The notes under the pieces: model-generated
Told to the model about the DNA's origin: nothing
The model's input: only the letters and a program-made list of their open reading frames with translations
The model's database searches: none
Program-made: the position numbers and the translations under genes
NCBI RefSeq assembly: GCF_001440395.1
Contig: NZ_LLXZ01000205.1
Location: 49,685 to 113,684 of the forward strand
Source of the DNA: Bradyrhizobium jicamae
GTDB lineage: Bacteria; Pseudomonadota; Alphaproteobacteria; Rhizobiales; Xanthobacteraceae
DNA length: 64,000 nucleotides
Direction: 5' to 3'
Part shown: positions 50,259 to 60,180 of the stretch, one piece after another
Numbering within the stretch: the first letter of the stretch is position 1
Layout: the number at the start of each line of letters is the position of its first letter

Positions 50259-52568
50259 CTACCCGAACAAGGTCGGCTGCTGACGGCCGGCACGCTCCTG
50301 GGCCTCGACGGCGGCCACCGCCGTCATGTTGAGTACGCCGCGCGCGGTCACGCCGGGGGTGAGGATATGCGCCGGCCGCGCCGGACCGATCAGGATCGGG
50401 CCCACCGGCAGCGCGTCCGCCAGCGTCTTGATCATCTGGTAGGCGACGTTGGCGGTGTCGAGGTTCGGCATGATCAGGATGTTGGCGTCGCCTTCCAGCT
50501 TCGAATGCGGCAGCACGAGTTTGCGCGCGGCGGCCGAGAGCGCGGTATCGCCCTGCATCTCGCCGTCGGCCTCGATCTCCGGATGCTTTTCCTTCAGCAG
50601 CGCGGTGGCGCGGCGCATCTTGCGCGAGGACTCCGTATCATAACTTCCGAAGTCGGAATGTGACACGAACGCGACGCGCGGCTTCATGTTGAACCGCTGC
50701 ACGTGGATCGCAGCCAGCGAGGCGACCTCCGCGAGTTCCTCGGCGCTCGGATTCGGCCGCACCTGCGTATCGGCGATGAAATAGGAACCCTTGCTGGTGA
50801 TCATCATCGCCAGCGCCGCGAAATCGCTGACGCCGGGAAGGAAGCCGATGATCTCGCGGACATGGCGCAGATGGCTCATATAGCGGCCTTCGACGCCGCA
50901 GATCATGGCATCGGCCTCGCCGCGCATCACCGCCAGCGCCGCGATCACGGTGTTGTTGGTGCGGACCACGGTGCGCGCCGCCTCGGGCGTGACGCCGCGC
51001 CGTCCGGCGACGTCGATATAGGTCTGCACATAGGAGCGATAGCGCGGATCGTCCTCGGGATTGACGAGGTCAAAGTCCTTGCCGGCCCTGATCGAAAGGC
51101 CGAACCGCTTGATCCGCGCTTCGACCACGGAGGGACGCCCGACCAGGATCGGCCGCGCCAGTTTCTCCTCCAGCACCACCTGCGTGGCACGCAACACGCG
51201 CTGGTCCTCGCCCTCGGCATAGATCACGCGAACCGGCTGGGTCTTCGCCTTGGCGAACACCGGCTTCATGGTCAGGCCGGAACGGAACGCAAAGCGTTCC
51301 AGCAGCGCGGTGTATTCCTCGAAATTCTTGATCGGGCGCGTCGCGACGCCGGAGTCCATCGCAGCCTTCGCCACCGCCGGCGCAATGCGCAGGATCAGCC
51401 TCGGATCGAACGGGCTCGGGATCAGCGAGCCCGGGCCGAACCCTTGCGTCTCGCCGCTGTCAAAGCCCTGCGCCACCGCATCCGACGGCGGATCGCGCGC
51501 CAGCTGCGCGATGGCGTCGACCGCCGCATGTTTCATTTCCTCGTTGATCCCGGTGGCGCCGACATCGAGCGCGCCGCGGAAGATGAACGGGAAACACAGG
51601 ACGTTGTTGACCTGGTTCGGAAAGTCGGACCGCCCGGTGCAGATCATCGCATCGGGCCGCGCCTTCCGCGCTTCGTCCGGCATGATCTCCGGATTCGGGT
51701 TGGCCAGCGCCATCACCAGCGGCTTGTCCGCCATCGACTGGACCATCTCGGGCTTCAGCACGTTCGGCGCTGACAGCCCCAGGAAGATATCGGCGCCACC
51801 AATCACGTCCGCCAGCACGCGCGCGCTGGTCTTCTGCGCGTAGACCGCCTTCCAGCGATCCATCAGCGTGTTGCGTCCCTCGTGCACGACACCGTCGATG
51901 TCGCAGACCCAGATGTTCTTGCGCTGCGCGCCCATCGACACCAGGAGATTGAGGGTAGCGATCGCAGCGGCACCAGCGCCGGAGCAGACGATTTTCACGT
52001 CCGACAGCTTCTTGCCGTTCAGCAGCAGACCATTGACGATGGCGGCACCCACGATGATCGCCGTTCCATGCTGATCGTCATGGAACACCGGGATCTTCAT
52101 GCGCTCCTTGAGCTGCGCCTCGATCTCGAAGCACTCCGGTCCCTTGATGTCCTCGAGGTTGATGCCGCCGAAGGTCGGCTCCAGCGCGGCCACGGTCTCG
52201 ACGACGCGCTCGATAGTGTCGGCGGCGATTTCGATGTCGAAGACGTCGATCCCGGCGAATTTCTTGAACAGGACCGCCTTGCCCTCCATGACCGGCTTCG
52301 AGGCCAACGGGCCGATATTGCCGAGCCCCAGCACCGCGGTACCGTTGGAAACCACAGCCACCAGATTGGCTCTGGAGGTCAGCGCCGCCGCTTCGGCCGG
52401 ATTGTTGGCGATTTCGGTACAGGCGGCCGCAACGCCCGGCGAATAGGCCAGCGCGAGGTCGCGCTGGTTGGCGAGTGGCTTGGTCGCCTGGATCTCGAGT
52501 TTACCCGGGCGCGGCAGCCGGTGATACGCAAGCGCCGCGGAATGGAGCTCTTCAGAATAGGACGACAT
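50259..52568 (-). CDS. maeB: NADP-dependent malic enzyme with C-terminal PTA-like domain
   Basis: A 769-residue fusion. The malic enzyme domain occupies about residues 1-430: LALAYSPGVAAACTEI, FDIEIAADTIERVVETVAAL, KIPVFHDDQHGTAIIVGA and the VCSGAGAAAIATLNL NADP site. A phosphotransacetylase-like domain follows (about 440-769: VRVIYAEGEDQRVLRATQVV, LIGPARPAHILTPG). It decarboxylates malate to pyruvate with NADP. In rhizobia such hybrid enzymes (DME/TME) feed pyruvate and NADPH; the PTA part is usually regulatory. The length matches the family. Confidence 0.95.
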   Translation of the reverse strand: MSSYSEELHSAALAYHRLPRPGKLEIQATKPLANQRDLALAYSPGVAAACTEIANNPAEAAALTSRANLVAVVSNGTAVLGLGNIGPLASKPVMEGKAVLFKKFAGIDVFDIEIAADTIERVVETVAALEPTFGGINLEDIKGPECFEIEAQLKERMKIPVFHDDQHGTAIIVGAAIVNGLLLNGKKLSDVKIVCSGAGAAAIATLNLLVSMGAQRKNIWVCDIDGVVHEGRNTLMDRWKAVYAQKTSARVLADVIGGADIFLGLSAPNVLKPEMVQSMADKPLVMALANPNPEIMPDEARKARPDAMICTGRSDFPNQVNNVLCFPFIFRGALDVGATGINEEMKHAAVDAIAQLARDPPSDAVAQGFDSGETQGFGPGSLIPSPFDPRLILRIAPAVAKAAMDSGVATRPIKNFEEYTALLERFAFRSGLTMKPVFAKAKTQPVRVIYAEGEDQRVLRATQVVLEEKLARPILVGRPSVVEARIKRFGLSIRAGKDFDLVNPEDDPRYRSYVQTYIDVAGRRGVTPEAARTVVRTNNTVIAALAVMRGEADAMICGVEGRYMSHLRHVREIIGFLPGVSDFAALAMMITSKGSYFIADTQVRPNPSAEELAEVASLAAIHVQRFNMKPRVAFVSHSDFGSYDTESSRKMRRATALLKEKHPEIEADGEMQGDTALSAAARKLVLPHSKLEGDANILIMPNLDTANVAYQMIKTLADALPVGPILIGPARPAHILTPGVTARGVLNMTAVAAVEAQERAGRQQPTLFG

Positions 52569-52829
52569 ACACTCCCCCCACGGGCTTCAACGGCCCCGAA
52601 TTACGTGCCGAGGCCGGTCTTCATTTGAACCGTTAGTTTTGCGGCAGATTGAGCCGGATGTGAAGCACGGGCAACCGCTTGGATGCAACATCCGAGAGCT
52701 TTCCCATCAACAGGGGGCATCGACGCAACGCGTCAAAGCCGGTAGCATAATATCCTCCCTACCCCGTCCCCTTGACCGACATTGTGGCAATTTTGCCTCC
52801 CGCGAATGCCGGCATCCGGAGCACAACTA

Positions 52830-54812
52830 ATGGTAAAGATACTGCTGGGTCTGGTCGCCGCGGTCGTGATCGCGGTGGGCGGCTTCTTCGGCTTCGAATT
52901 CTATACCCAGCACCGCGTCGCGGGCGAGGTCGACGCCGCGTTCGAGCAGCTCAGAGCCGGCGGCGGCAAGGCAAGCCATGGCAAGGTGTCGTTCGACCTG
53001 AAGAGCCGAACCGTCACCATCGCCGACATCACGACCGAATCGGCAACGCAGCCGCCGGTCAGCATGAAGATCGCCAGCATCGTCGCCTCGGGTGTCGGTC
53101 AGCCGGATACGGGCCGGTTCTCGGCCGACAGCATCGATGCGGCGGATGTCGAGTTCGGCGTCAGCATCGCGGGTCCCACGGGCGGGAACCTGACCTACAA
53201 GATGCCGCGGCTGGTCATGAAGGACTACACTGGCCCGGCGAGCCTGCAGCGGCCCCAGGCTTCCGCATCCGTCATCGACGCGTATCGATTTGCGCTGGAG
53301 CAATTCGCAACCGTCTCGGCGACATCGATCGAAGCTCCGAGCCTCACGGGAACGATCAACTTCGGCCCGGCGATGTCGGGCGAGTTCACCTATTCCGGCA
53401 CGGCGCTGCGCGACATCAAGGCGGGCAAGATCGCCAGCATGCAGATCGAGCGGGTCAATTTCACGGCCAACACGCAGCAGGCCGGCAAGGCCGACAAGAT
53501 GACCGGCGAAATGCTCAAACTCGCCTCGAGCGACTTCGATATCGCGGCGCTCACCGCCATCCTGGACCCGCAGAAGGCGAATGACGATCGCTATATCCGC
53601 GCCTACGGCAAGACGACGGCCGGTCCCTACACCGTGACGTCCGCGCTCGGACTTCGCATGCGCATCGACGCGATGACGATCGACGAGGTCGGCGTACGTC
53701 CATCGCGGGTGCAACTTCCGGCGCTGCTCGCGACGATCCAGGCGGCCGGGGGAACCGCACAGCCTTCGCCCGCGCAGGCGCGCGAACTGCTCGAAAAAGC
53801 GGCCGCGATCTACGAGGGCATGCGGATCGGAACGGCCGAGATGCGCGGCCTTTCGGCCGAAACACCGCAAGGCCCGTTCAAGCTCGCCGCGATCAGGTTC
53901 AACCTGGAAAACGGCAAGGTCGGTGAGTTTGCGTTTGAAGGCCTTGATGCAAATACGCCGAAAGGGCCGCTCAAACTCGGACGCTTCGCGCTCAAATCGC
54001 TTGATATCGCCAACTTCATGCGGATCTCGGCGCAGTTCGCTGGTCCCGGACAACCGCCCTCGCCCGAACTGATCGCAGGACTGTTTCCGCTGATTGAGGG
54101 TGTCGAGATCAAGGGCGTGACGGCGCCATTCAAGAACACCGGCAAGTTCGTCAACCTCGACGGCTTCGACATAAATTGGGGGCAATTCGTCGGTCCGATT
54201 CCGAGCAAGGCACGCCTGACCGCGAAGATGACCGGGCCGGTCGACGCAACCGATCCCGCGATGAAACCGCTCGTCGCGGCCGGACTCGACAAGCTATCGG
54301 TCGATGGCGATATCGGCGCGGAATGGACCGAGGCGGCGCGCAGCTTCGTTGTCGAGGTTCCGAAGCTCGAGCTCGGCGGGCTCCTGAACGCATCGGCGCG
54401 GATCCTGCTTGCCAACGTGCCGCGGCAGACCTTTTCGGCCAACGCAGCCCAGGCGATCGGTGCGGCGGCGCAGATCGAGGCCGGCGCAATCGAGCTGACG
54501 GTGCGCGATCTCGGCAGCGTCGATGTCGGGGTCGTTCAATACGCCCGCGCCCAGAACGTCAGCCGCGACGCCGCGCGGCAAGCGATCGTCGAAGGCATCA
54601 GGGCCACCAGTCAGGACGTCGCCGCGGCCAATCCCGACGCCGCGAATGCCGTGCAGGCGCTCGCGCGCTTTGTCGAAAGCCCGGGACAAACGCTGGTCAT
54701 CAAGCTCACGCCTTCAGGCAAGGTGCCGGCGATGCAGCTATTCCAGATGCTGAAGACCGATCCGCTCCTCGCGCTGGCGCAATTCAAGATCGAGGCTTCG
54801 ACGGGGCTGTGA
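52830..54812 (+). CDS. Large N-terminally anchored hypothetical protein (660 aa)
   Basis: A 660-residue protein with one N-terminal hydrophobic helix (KILLGLVAAVVIAVGGFFGFEF), probably facing the periplasm. The rest is rich in beta-strands, with repeats of the type KLGRFALKSLDIANFM and TVTIADITTES. It has internally repetitive elements (ETPQGPFKLAAIRF and NTPKGPLKLGRFAL). No catalytic motif is visible. The layout recalls AsmA-like bridge proteins, but homology is not clear. CGGAG precedes the ATG. Confidence 0.72.
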   Translation: MVKILLGLVAAVVIAVGGFFGFEFYTQHRVAGEVDAAFEQLRAGGGKASHGKVSFDLKSRTVTIADITTESATQPPVSMKIASIVASGVGQPDTGRFSADSIDAADVEFGVSIAGPTGGNLTYKMPRLVMKDYTGPASLQRPQASASVIDAYRFALEQFATVSATSIEAPSLTGTINFGPAMSGEFTYSGTALRDIKAGKIASMQIERVNFTANTQQAGKADKMTGEMLKLASSDFDIAALTAILDPQKANDDRYIRAYGKTTAGPYTVTSALGLRMRIDAMTIDEVGVRPSRVQLPALLATIQAAGGTAQPSPAQARELLEKAAAIYEGMRIGTAEMRGLSAETPQGPFKLAAIRFNLENGKVGEFAFEGLDANTPKGPLKLGRFALKSLDIANFMRISAQFAGPGQPPSPELIAGLFPLIEGVEIKGVTAPFKNTGKFVNLDGFDINWGQFVGPIPSKARLTAKMTGPVDATDPAMKPLVAAGLDKLSVDGDIGAEWTEAARSFVVEVPKLELGGLLNASARILLANVPRQTFSANAAQAIGAAAQIEAGAIELTVRDLGSVDVGVVQYARAQNVSRDAARQAIVEGIRATSQDVAAANPDAANAVQALARFVESPGQTLVIKLTPSGKVPAMQLFQMLKTDPLLALAQFKIEASTGL

Positions 54813-54813
54813 G

Positions 54814-56589
54814 CTAGCCCTTGTCCGGCAGATTGAGCCGGATATGGAGCTCGCGGAGCTGCTTGGTCGTGACCTCCGACGGTGCGCCCATCAGCAGGTC
54901 CACGGCCTGCTGGTTCATCGGGAAAAGCGAGATCTCGCGCAGGTTCGTGGTGCCGCAGAGCAGCATCACGATGCGGTCGACGCCGGCCGCCATGCCGCCA
55001 TGCGGCGGGGCGCCGTACTGGAACGCGCGGTACATGCCGCCGAAACGCTCGACGACATCCTTCTCGCCATAGCCCGCGATCTCGAACGCCTTCACCATCG
55101 CTTCCGGCTTGTGGTTGCGGATGCCGCCGGAGGCGATCTCGTAGCCGTTGCAGGTGATGTCGTACTGGAACGCCTTGATGGTCAGCGGGTCCTGCCCCTT
55201 GAGCGCATCGAGGCCGCCCTGCGGCATCGAGAACGGGTTATGCGAGAAGTCGACCTGCTTGGTTTCCTCGTTGTATTCGTACATCGGGAAGTCGACGATC
55301 CAGGCCAGCTCGAACCGGTCCTTGTCGATCAGGTTCAATTCCTCGCCCACCCTGGTGCGGGCGAGGCCTGCAAACTTCCAGAATTTTTCCGGATCCCCGG
55401 CGACGAAGAACGCCGCGTCGCCTTCCTTCAAGCCGAGTTGCGCACGGATCGCTGCCGTCCGTTCCGCGCCGATGTTGTTGGCGAGCGGACCCGCGCCCTC
55501 GCCGCCCTCGCGCCACATGATGTAGCCGAGGCCGGGCTGGCCTTCACCCTGCGCCCACGAGTTCATGCGGTCGCAGAACGCGCGTGAGCCGCCGCCGGCG
55601 CCGGGGATCGCCCAGACCTGGTTCTTCGGGTCTTCCAGCATCCGCGCGAACACCTTGAAGCCGGAGCCCCGGAAGTGCGCGGAGACGTCCTGCATCACAA
55701 TCGGGTTGCGCAGGTCCGGCTTGTCGCTGCCGTATTTCTTCAGCGCCTCGGCGAATGGAATCCGCGGCCAGCCTTTAGTGACCGGCTTCCCCTTGGCAAA
55801 TTCCTCGAACACGCCGGTCATGACGGGCTCGACCGCCGCGAACACGTCCTCCTGCTCGACAAAGCTCATTTCGAGATCGAGCTGATAGAACTCGCCCGGC
55901 AGGCGGTCGGCGCGCGGGTCCTCGTCGCGGAAGCACGGCGCGATCTGGAAATAGCGGTCGAAGCCCGACATCATCAGCAGCTGCTTGTACTGCTGCGGCG
56001 CCTGCGGCAGCGCATAGAACTTGCCGGGATGAATGCGCGACGGCACCAGGAAGTCGCGCGCGCCTTCCGGCGAGGACGCCGTTAGGATCGGGGTCTGGAA
56101 CTCGAAGAAGCCCTGCTCCTTCATCCGCTTGCGCATGGAATCGACGATGGCGCCGCGGGTCATGATGTTCTGGTGCAGCTTCTCGCGACGCAGGTCGAGG
56201 AAGCGGTACTTGAGCCGGATGTCTTCAGGATATTCCTGCTCGCCGAACACCGGCAGCGGCAATTCGCCGGCAGGTCCCAGCACCTCAATCTCGCTGACGT
56301 AAACTTCCACCGCGCCGGTCGGCAGTTCCGGATTGTCGGTACCCTCGGGGCGCTTGCGCACCTTGCCGTCGATCCGCACCACCCATTCCGAGCGGAACTT
56401 TTCCACTTCCTTGAACGCCGGCGAGTCCGGGTCGGCCACACACTGGGTGATGCCGTAATGGTCGCGCAGGTCGATGAACAGCACGCCGCCATGGTCGCGG
56501 ATGCGATGGCACCAGCCGGAAAGGCGGGCGGTCTGCCCGATGTCGCTGTCGCGGAGCGCGCCGCATGTATGTGACCGGTAGCGATGCAT
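54814..56589 (-). CDS. aspS: Aspartate--tRNA ligase
   Basis: A 591-residue class II synthetase. The N-terminal OB-fold binds the anticodon (LSGWCHRIRDHGGVLFIDLRD). Class II motifs are FLDLRREKLHQNIMTRGAI, FRDEDPRADRLPGEFYQLDLEMSF and the C-terminal GMAAGVDRIVMLL. A bacterial GAD insert lies at about residues 290-420. It charges tRNA-Asp, and in organisms lacking AsnRS also tRNA-Asn. The length is standard. It is divergent from selO. Confidence 0.97.
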   Translation of the reverse strand: MHRYRSHTCGALRDSDIGQTARLSGWCHRIRDHGGVLFIDLRDHYGITQCVADPDSPAFKEVEKFRSEWVVRIDGKVRKRPEGTDNPELPTGAVEVYVSEIEVLGPAGELPLPVFGEQEYPEDIRLKYRFLDLRREKLHQNIMTRGAIVDSMRKRMKEQGFFEFQTPILTASSPEGARDFLVPSRIHPGKFYALPQAPQQYKQLLMMSGFDRYFQIAPCFRDEDPRADRLPGEFYQLDLEMSFVEQEDVFAAVEPVMTGVFEEFAKGKPVTKGWPRIPFAEALKKYGSDKPDLRNPIVMQDVSAHFRGSGFKVFARMLEDPKNQVWAIPGAGGGSRAFCDRMNSWAQGEGQPGLGYIMWREGGEGAGPLANNIGAERTAAIRAQLGLKEGDAAFFVAGDPEKFWKFAGLARTRVGEELNLIDKDRFELAWIVDFPMYEYNEETKQVDFSHNPFSMPQGGLDALKGQDPLTIKAFQYDITCNGYEIASGGIRNHKPEAMVKAFEIAGYGEKDVVERFGGMYRAFQYGAPPHGGMAAGVDRIVMLLCGTTNLREISLFPMNQQAVDLLMGAPSEVTTKQLRELHIRLNLPDKG

Positions 56590-56784
56590 GGAAGTCCCAA
56601 AAAAACAGATGTCGGAGGTTTAAGAATCGGAGGCCAAAGCCGGTCCGAAGTTGCGGGAGGGTTTACCCGACGCCGCCGGGGGCGGCAACCAATGGCAGAG
56701 CTGTTTTCGGCTCAAAAACGGCCATTTCGGCACGACCGCATCCGAACCGTTTGCCTATTCCCTGCCCGCACCTATCTTTAGGCC

Positions 56785-58257
56785 ATGACCGTCCATTTCC
56801 CGTTCCAGAACACCTATTCGGCCCTGCCGGCGAGCTTTTTCGCGCGGGTGGCGCCGACGCCCGTGGCCAGCCCCCGGCTGATCAAGTTGAACCGGGCCCT
56901 GGCCGTCCATCTCGGCCTCGATCCGGACCTGCTGGACAGCCCTGAGGGCGCAGAAATCCTCGCCGGAAAGCGCGTCCCTGAGGGCGCAGATCCGATCGCT
57001 ATGGCCTATGCAGGTCACCAGTTCGGCCAGTTCGTGCCCCAGCTCGGCGACGGCCGGGCCATCCTGCTCGGCGAAGTCATCGACAGGGACGGCGTCCGCC
57101 GCGACATCCAGCTCAAGGGCAGCGGGCCGACCCCGTTCTCGCGCCGCGGCGACGGCCGCGCCGCGCTCGGGCCGGTGCTGCGCGAATATATCGTCAGCGA
57201 AGCGATGTTCGCGCTCGGCATCCCCACCACCCGCTCGCTCGCCGCCGTGACATCGGGCGAGCGCGTTCAGCGCGAGACCATGCTGCCCGGCGCGGTGCTC
57301 ACACGTGTGGCCGCAAGCCACATCCGCGTCGGCACCTTCCAGTTCTTCGCCGCCCGCGGCGACACCGACGGCGTGCGCGCGCTCGCCGATCATGTCATCG
57401 CCAGGCACTATCCGGATATCGCCAACGCTGAGCGTCCCTATCACGCGCTGCTCGAACGCGTCGTCGCCCGCCAGGCCGATCTCGTTGCGCGCTGGCTGCT
57501 GGTCGGCTTCATCCATGGCGTGATGAACACCGACAACACGTCCATATCGGGCGAGACCATCGACTACGGCCCCTGCGCCTTCATGGACGAATACAATCCC
57601 GCGCAAGTGTTCTCCTCGATCGACGAGCTCGGCCGCTACGCCTACGCCAACCAGCCTCGCATCGCGCTGTGGAATCTGACGCGGCTCGCCGAGTGCCTGC
57701 TGCCGCTGTTCTCCGACGAGCAGGAAAAGGCGATCGAACAGGCACAGTTCATCCTCGGCGACTTCGCCGAAAAATTCACCGCCGCCTATCAGGCAGGGTT
57801 GCGCAAGAAGATCGGGCTGTTCACGGCGGGCGACGGCGACGAAGCGCTGGTGCAGGACCTGCTCGACGCCATGGCGAAGAACGCGGCCGACTTCACCCTC
57901 ACCTTCCGCCGCCTGAGCGATGCCGCCGCGGATGCCGACGACGACAGCGTCAGGGCGCAGTTCGAAGATCCCGCCGCGTTCGATGAGTGGGCCGTGCGAT
58001 GGCGCCAGCGCCTCGCGGATGAGCCGCAATCCGCGAGCGAACGACAGGCCGCGATGCGCGCGGTCAATCCGGCGTTCATCCCGCGCAACCACCGCGTCGA
58101 AGCCGTGATCGCCGCGGCCGTGAACAACGACTACGCGCCGTTCGAGGAATTGCTGACGGTGCTGTCGAAGCCGTACGAGGACCAGCCGGAGTTCGCGGCT
58201 TATGCCGATCCGCCGCTGCCGGATCAGCGCGTGCTGCGGACATTCTGCGGGACGTGA
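56785..58257 (+). CDS. selO: Protein adenylyltransferase SelO
   Basis: A 490-residue pseudokinase-fold enzyme (SelO/YdiU/UPF0061). Recognisable blocks are MAYAGHQFGQFVPQLGDGRAILLGEV, DIQLKGSGPTPFSRRGDGRA and GVMNTDNTSISGETIDYGPCAFMDEYNP (metal-binding Asn/Asp). SelO transfers AMP to Ser/Thr/Tyr of redox proteins. Many homologues end with Cys-x-x-U/C; this one ends with TFCGT. Confidence 0.95.
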   Translation: MTVHFPFQNTYSALPASFFARVAPTPVASPRLIKLNRALAVHLGLDPDLLDSPEGAEILAGKRVPEGADPIAMAYAGHQFGQFVPQLGDGRAILLGEVIDRDGVRRDIQLKGSGPTPFSRRGDGRAALGPVLREYIVSEAMFALGIPTTRSLAAVTSGERVQRETMLPGAVLTRVAASHIRVGTFQFFAARGDTDGVRALADHVIARHYPDIANAERPYHALLERVVARQADLVARWLLVGFIHGVMNTDNTSISGETIDYGPCAFMDEYNPAQVFSSIDELGRYAYANQPRIALWNLTRLAECLLPLFSDEQEKAIEQAQFILGDFAEKFTAAYQAGLRKKIGLFTAGDGDEALVQDLLDAMAKNAADFTLTFRRLSDAAADADDDSVRAQFEDPAAFDEWAVRWRQRLADEPQSASERQAAMRAVNPAFIPRNHRVEAVIAAAVNNDYAPFEELLTVLSKPYEDQPEFAAYADPPLPDQRVLRTFCGT

Positions 58258-58273
58258 GGCGTCGATCTATCCG

Positions 58274-58418
58274 CGTCGTTGCGAGGAGCAAGGCGACGAA
58301 GCAATCCATTTATCCGTTATGCCGCGCGATGGATTGCTTCGCTGCGCTCGCAATGACGTGGTGAGAGCTCACGGCGCCGAACAGCATCGTAGGATGGGTA
58401 GAGCGAAGCGAAACCCAC
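58274..58418. repeat. Two REP-like elements between selO and a small ORF
   Basis: 58274-58358 is a palindrome with ends CGTCGTTGCGAGGAGCAAGG and GCGCTCGCAATGACG and inner GCAATCCAT / ATGGATTGC arms. 58389-58418 is GTAGGATGGGTAGAGCGAAGCG, a shortened relative of the GTAGGGTGGGC family. Confidence 0.8.
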
Positions 58419-58547
58419 TAATACACGCGCGCTCGTTAACCCAAATCCTTAAGCGCTCATCCACCATTCGGCGAGGCACTCCGCACCCATTAAGAACCCG
58501 TCAACGCGCTCCCCACAACTCTAACGGTTTATTGTGGGAGAATTGCC

Positions 58548-58658
58548 ATGGATGCCTTTGCATTCGGATTCATGGGAATGGTGATGATTGCCCTGTGTCT
58601 CGCCGTGCTGGCGATCCCGTCGGGCCGGCGCCGGTCGCGGCACATCCGCTACGAATGA
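58548..58658 (+). CDS. Small membrane protein (36 aa)
   Basis: The frame reads MDAFAFGFMGMVMIALCLAV, followed by a short basic tail GRRRSRHIRYE. One hydrophobic helix with positive-inside charge is consistent with a real membrane peptide. TGGGAGAATTGCC places a good ribosome-binding site 8 nt before the ATG. No family is named. Confidence 0.55.
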   Translation: MDAFAFGFMGMVMIALCLAVLAIPSGRRRSRHIRYE

Positions 58659-58828
58659 GCGTTTTCCACCCCGTCGGCTGCCTAACGCCCTGAACGGCTG
58701 CCCCAGCCGCGGTTGGGACGCAAAAAAGCCATGCCCAGGCTCAATTGCAGGGCTCAAATTTTCCCGCGACACCCTTGACATATCAGCGTTTTCGGCAGAA
58801 CGCCTGTCCGACGCGTCATGGATTGTTC

Positions 58829-59977
58829 ATGGATCTGATTACTACCACTCCCGACCTCGCCGCCGCCTGCGCCCGGCTCGCCCAGCACAAGGTCATCACG
58901 GTCGACACCGAGTTCCTGCGGGAGACGACCTACTATCCTCTGCTCTGCGTCGTGCAGATGGCGAGCCCGGATGAAGCCGTCGTGATCGACACGCTGGCGC
59001 CCGGCATCGACCTCAAGCCGTTCTTCGAGCTGATGGGGAATGAGGCCGTGCTGAAGGTGTTCCACGCCGCCCGCCAGGACATCGAAATCGTCTGGCACCA
59101 GTCCGGCACCATTCCGCACCCGATCTTCGATACCCAGGTCGCGGCCATGGTGCTCGGCTATGGCGACAGCATCGCCTATGACCAGCTCGTCGAGCGCGTC
59201 ACCGGCCACCGGCCCGACAAGACCCACCGCTTCACCGACTGGTCGCGCCGGCCGCTGACGCCCGAGCAGATGCATTACGCGGTCTCCGACGTCACCCATC
59301 TGCGCGACGTCTTTGCGGCACTCGACGCCGATCTGAAGAAGCGCGGCCGCAACGACTGGGTCAGCGAGGAGATGGAAATCCTGACCTCGCCCAGGACTTA
59401 CGATTTCCACCCCGAGCGCGCCTGGGAGCGGCTGAAGACGCGGGTGCGCAAGCCCAAGGAACTCGCGGTGCTGATGGAAGTCGCAGCCTGGCGCGAGCAG
59501 GAAGCGCAAAGCCGCGACGTGCCACGCTCGCGCGTCATGAAGGACGATGCGGTCGGCGACATCGCCACCCATGCGCCGACTTCGCTGGAACGCCTCGCCA
59601 GCCTGCGCTCGCTGCCAAAGGGCTTTGACCGCTCCAAATGGGGCACCGACATCATCGCCGCTGTCCAGCGTGGCCTCGCCCGCGATCCGCACACGCTGCC
59701 GAAGATCGAGAAGCCGCGCGGCAACTCGAATGGCGCGGCCACCGTCGAGCTTCTGAAGGTGCTGCTGCGGATGACCTCGGAGCGGCACGCGGTGGCCAGC
59801 AAGGTGATCGCCACCGTCGACGACCTCGACCAGATCGCCGCCGACGACCACGCCGACGTTCCGGCTTTGCACGGCTGGCGCCGCGAATTGTTCGGCGAAG
59901 CCGCGATTGCGCTCAAGCACGGCCGGCTCGCACTCGCGATCGAGAAAGGCCGCGTCGTCAGGGTGGACCGGGCTTAG
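58829..59977 (+). CDS. rnd: Ribonuclease D
   Basis: A 382-residue 3'-5' exoribonuclease. The DEDDy residues are in ITVDTEFLRETTYYP (Asp, Glu), VLKVFHAARQDIEIVW (Asp) and YAVSDVTHLRDVF (Tyr, Asp). One HRDC domain is visible near ELAVLMEVAAWREQEAQSRD, and the C-terminus is long enough for a second. It trims the 3' ends of tRNA and other stable RNAs. The ATG at 58829 is chosen over a longer frame by family length. Confidence 0.93.
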   Translation: MDLITTTPDLAAACARLAQHKVITVDTEFLRETTYYPLLCVVQMASPDEAVVIDTLAPGIDLKPFFELMGNEAVLKVFHAARQDIEIVWHQSGTIPHPIFDTQVAAMVLGYGDSIAYDQLVERVTGHRPDKTHRFTDWSRRPLTPEQMHYAVSDVTHLRDVFAALDADLKKRGRNDWVSEEMEILTSPRTYDFHPERAWERLKTRVRKPKELAVLMEVAAWREQEAQSRDVPRSRVMKDDAVGDIATHAPTSLERLASLRSLPKGFDRSKWGTDIIAAVQRGLARDPHTLPKIEKPRGNSNGAATVELLKVLLRMTSERHAVASKVIATVDDLDQIAADDHADVPALHGWRRELFGEAAIALKHGRLALAIEKGRVVRVDRA

Positions 59978-59999
59978 CCGGATCGCGAGCCCGCTCTTA

Positions 60000-60180
60000 T
60001 CCTCCCCTGGAGGGGGAGGATCGACGCGCAACGCGCGGGGTGACGGTCCCTCCACGTCCGACAGTGCCCGAGTAGAGAGACTGCCGCCCGCCCCGTCTCA
60101 CATGGCGCTGCGCTCCATGTGAGACGACCCAAGAGCGAGCTTCGCTCGTCTCGACCCCCTCAAGGGGCGGGTGAAGGACC
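60000..60180. repeat. TCCTCCCCTGGAGGGGGAGGA repeat and nearby inverted repeat
   Basis: Begins with the palindrome TCCTCCCCTGGAGGGGGAGG and A (60000-60021), followed by the often repeated ACGCGCAACGCGCGGGGTGA. 60095-60125 is an 11-bp inverted repeat GTCTCACATGG / CCATGTGAGAC. The region lies between the converging rnd and autotransporter genes. Confidence 0.75.
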
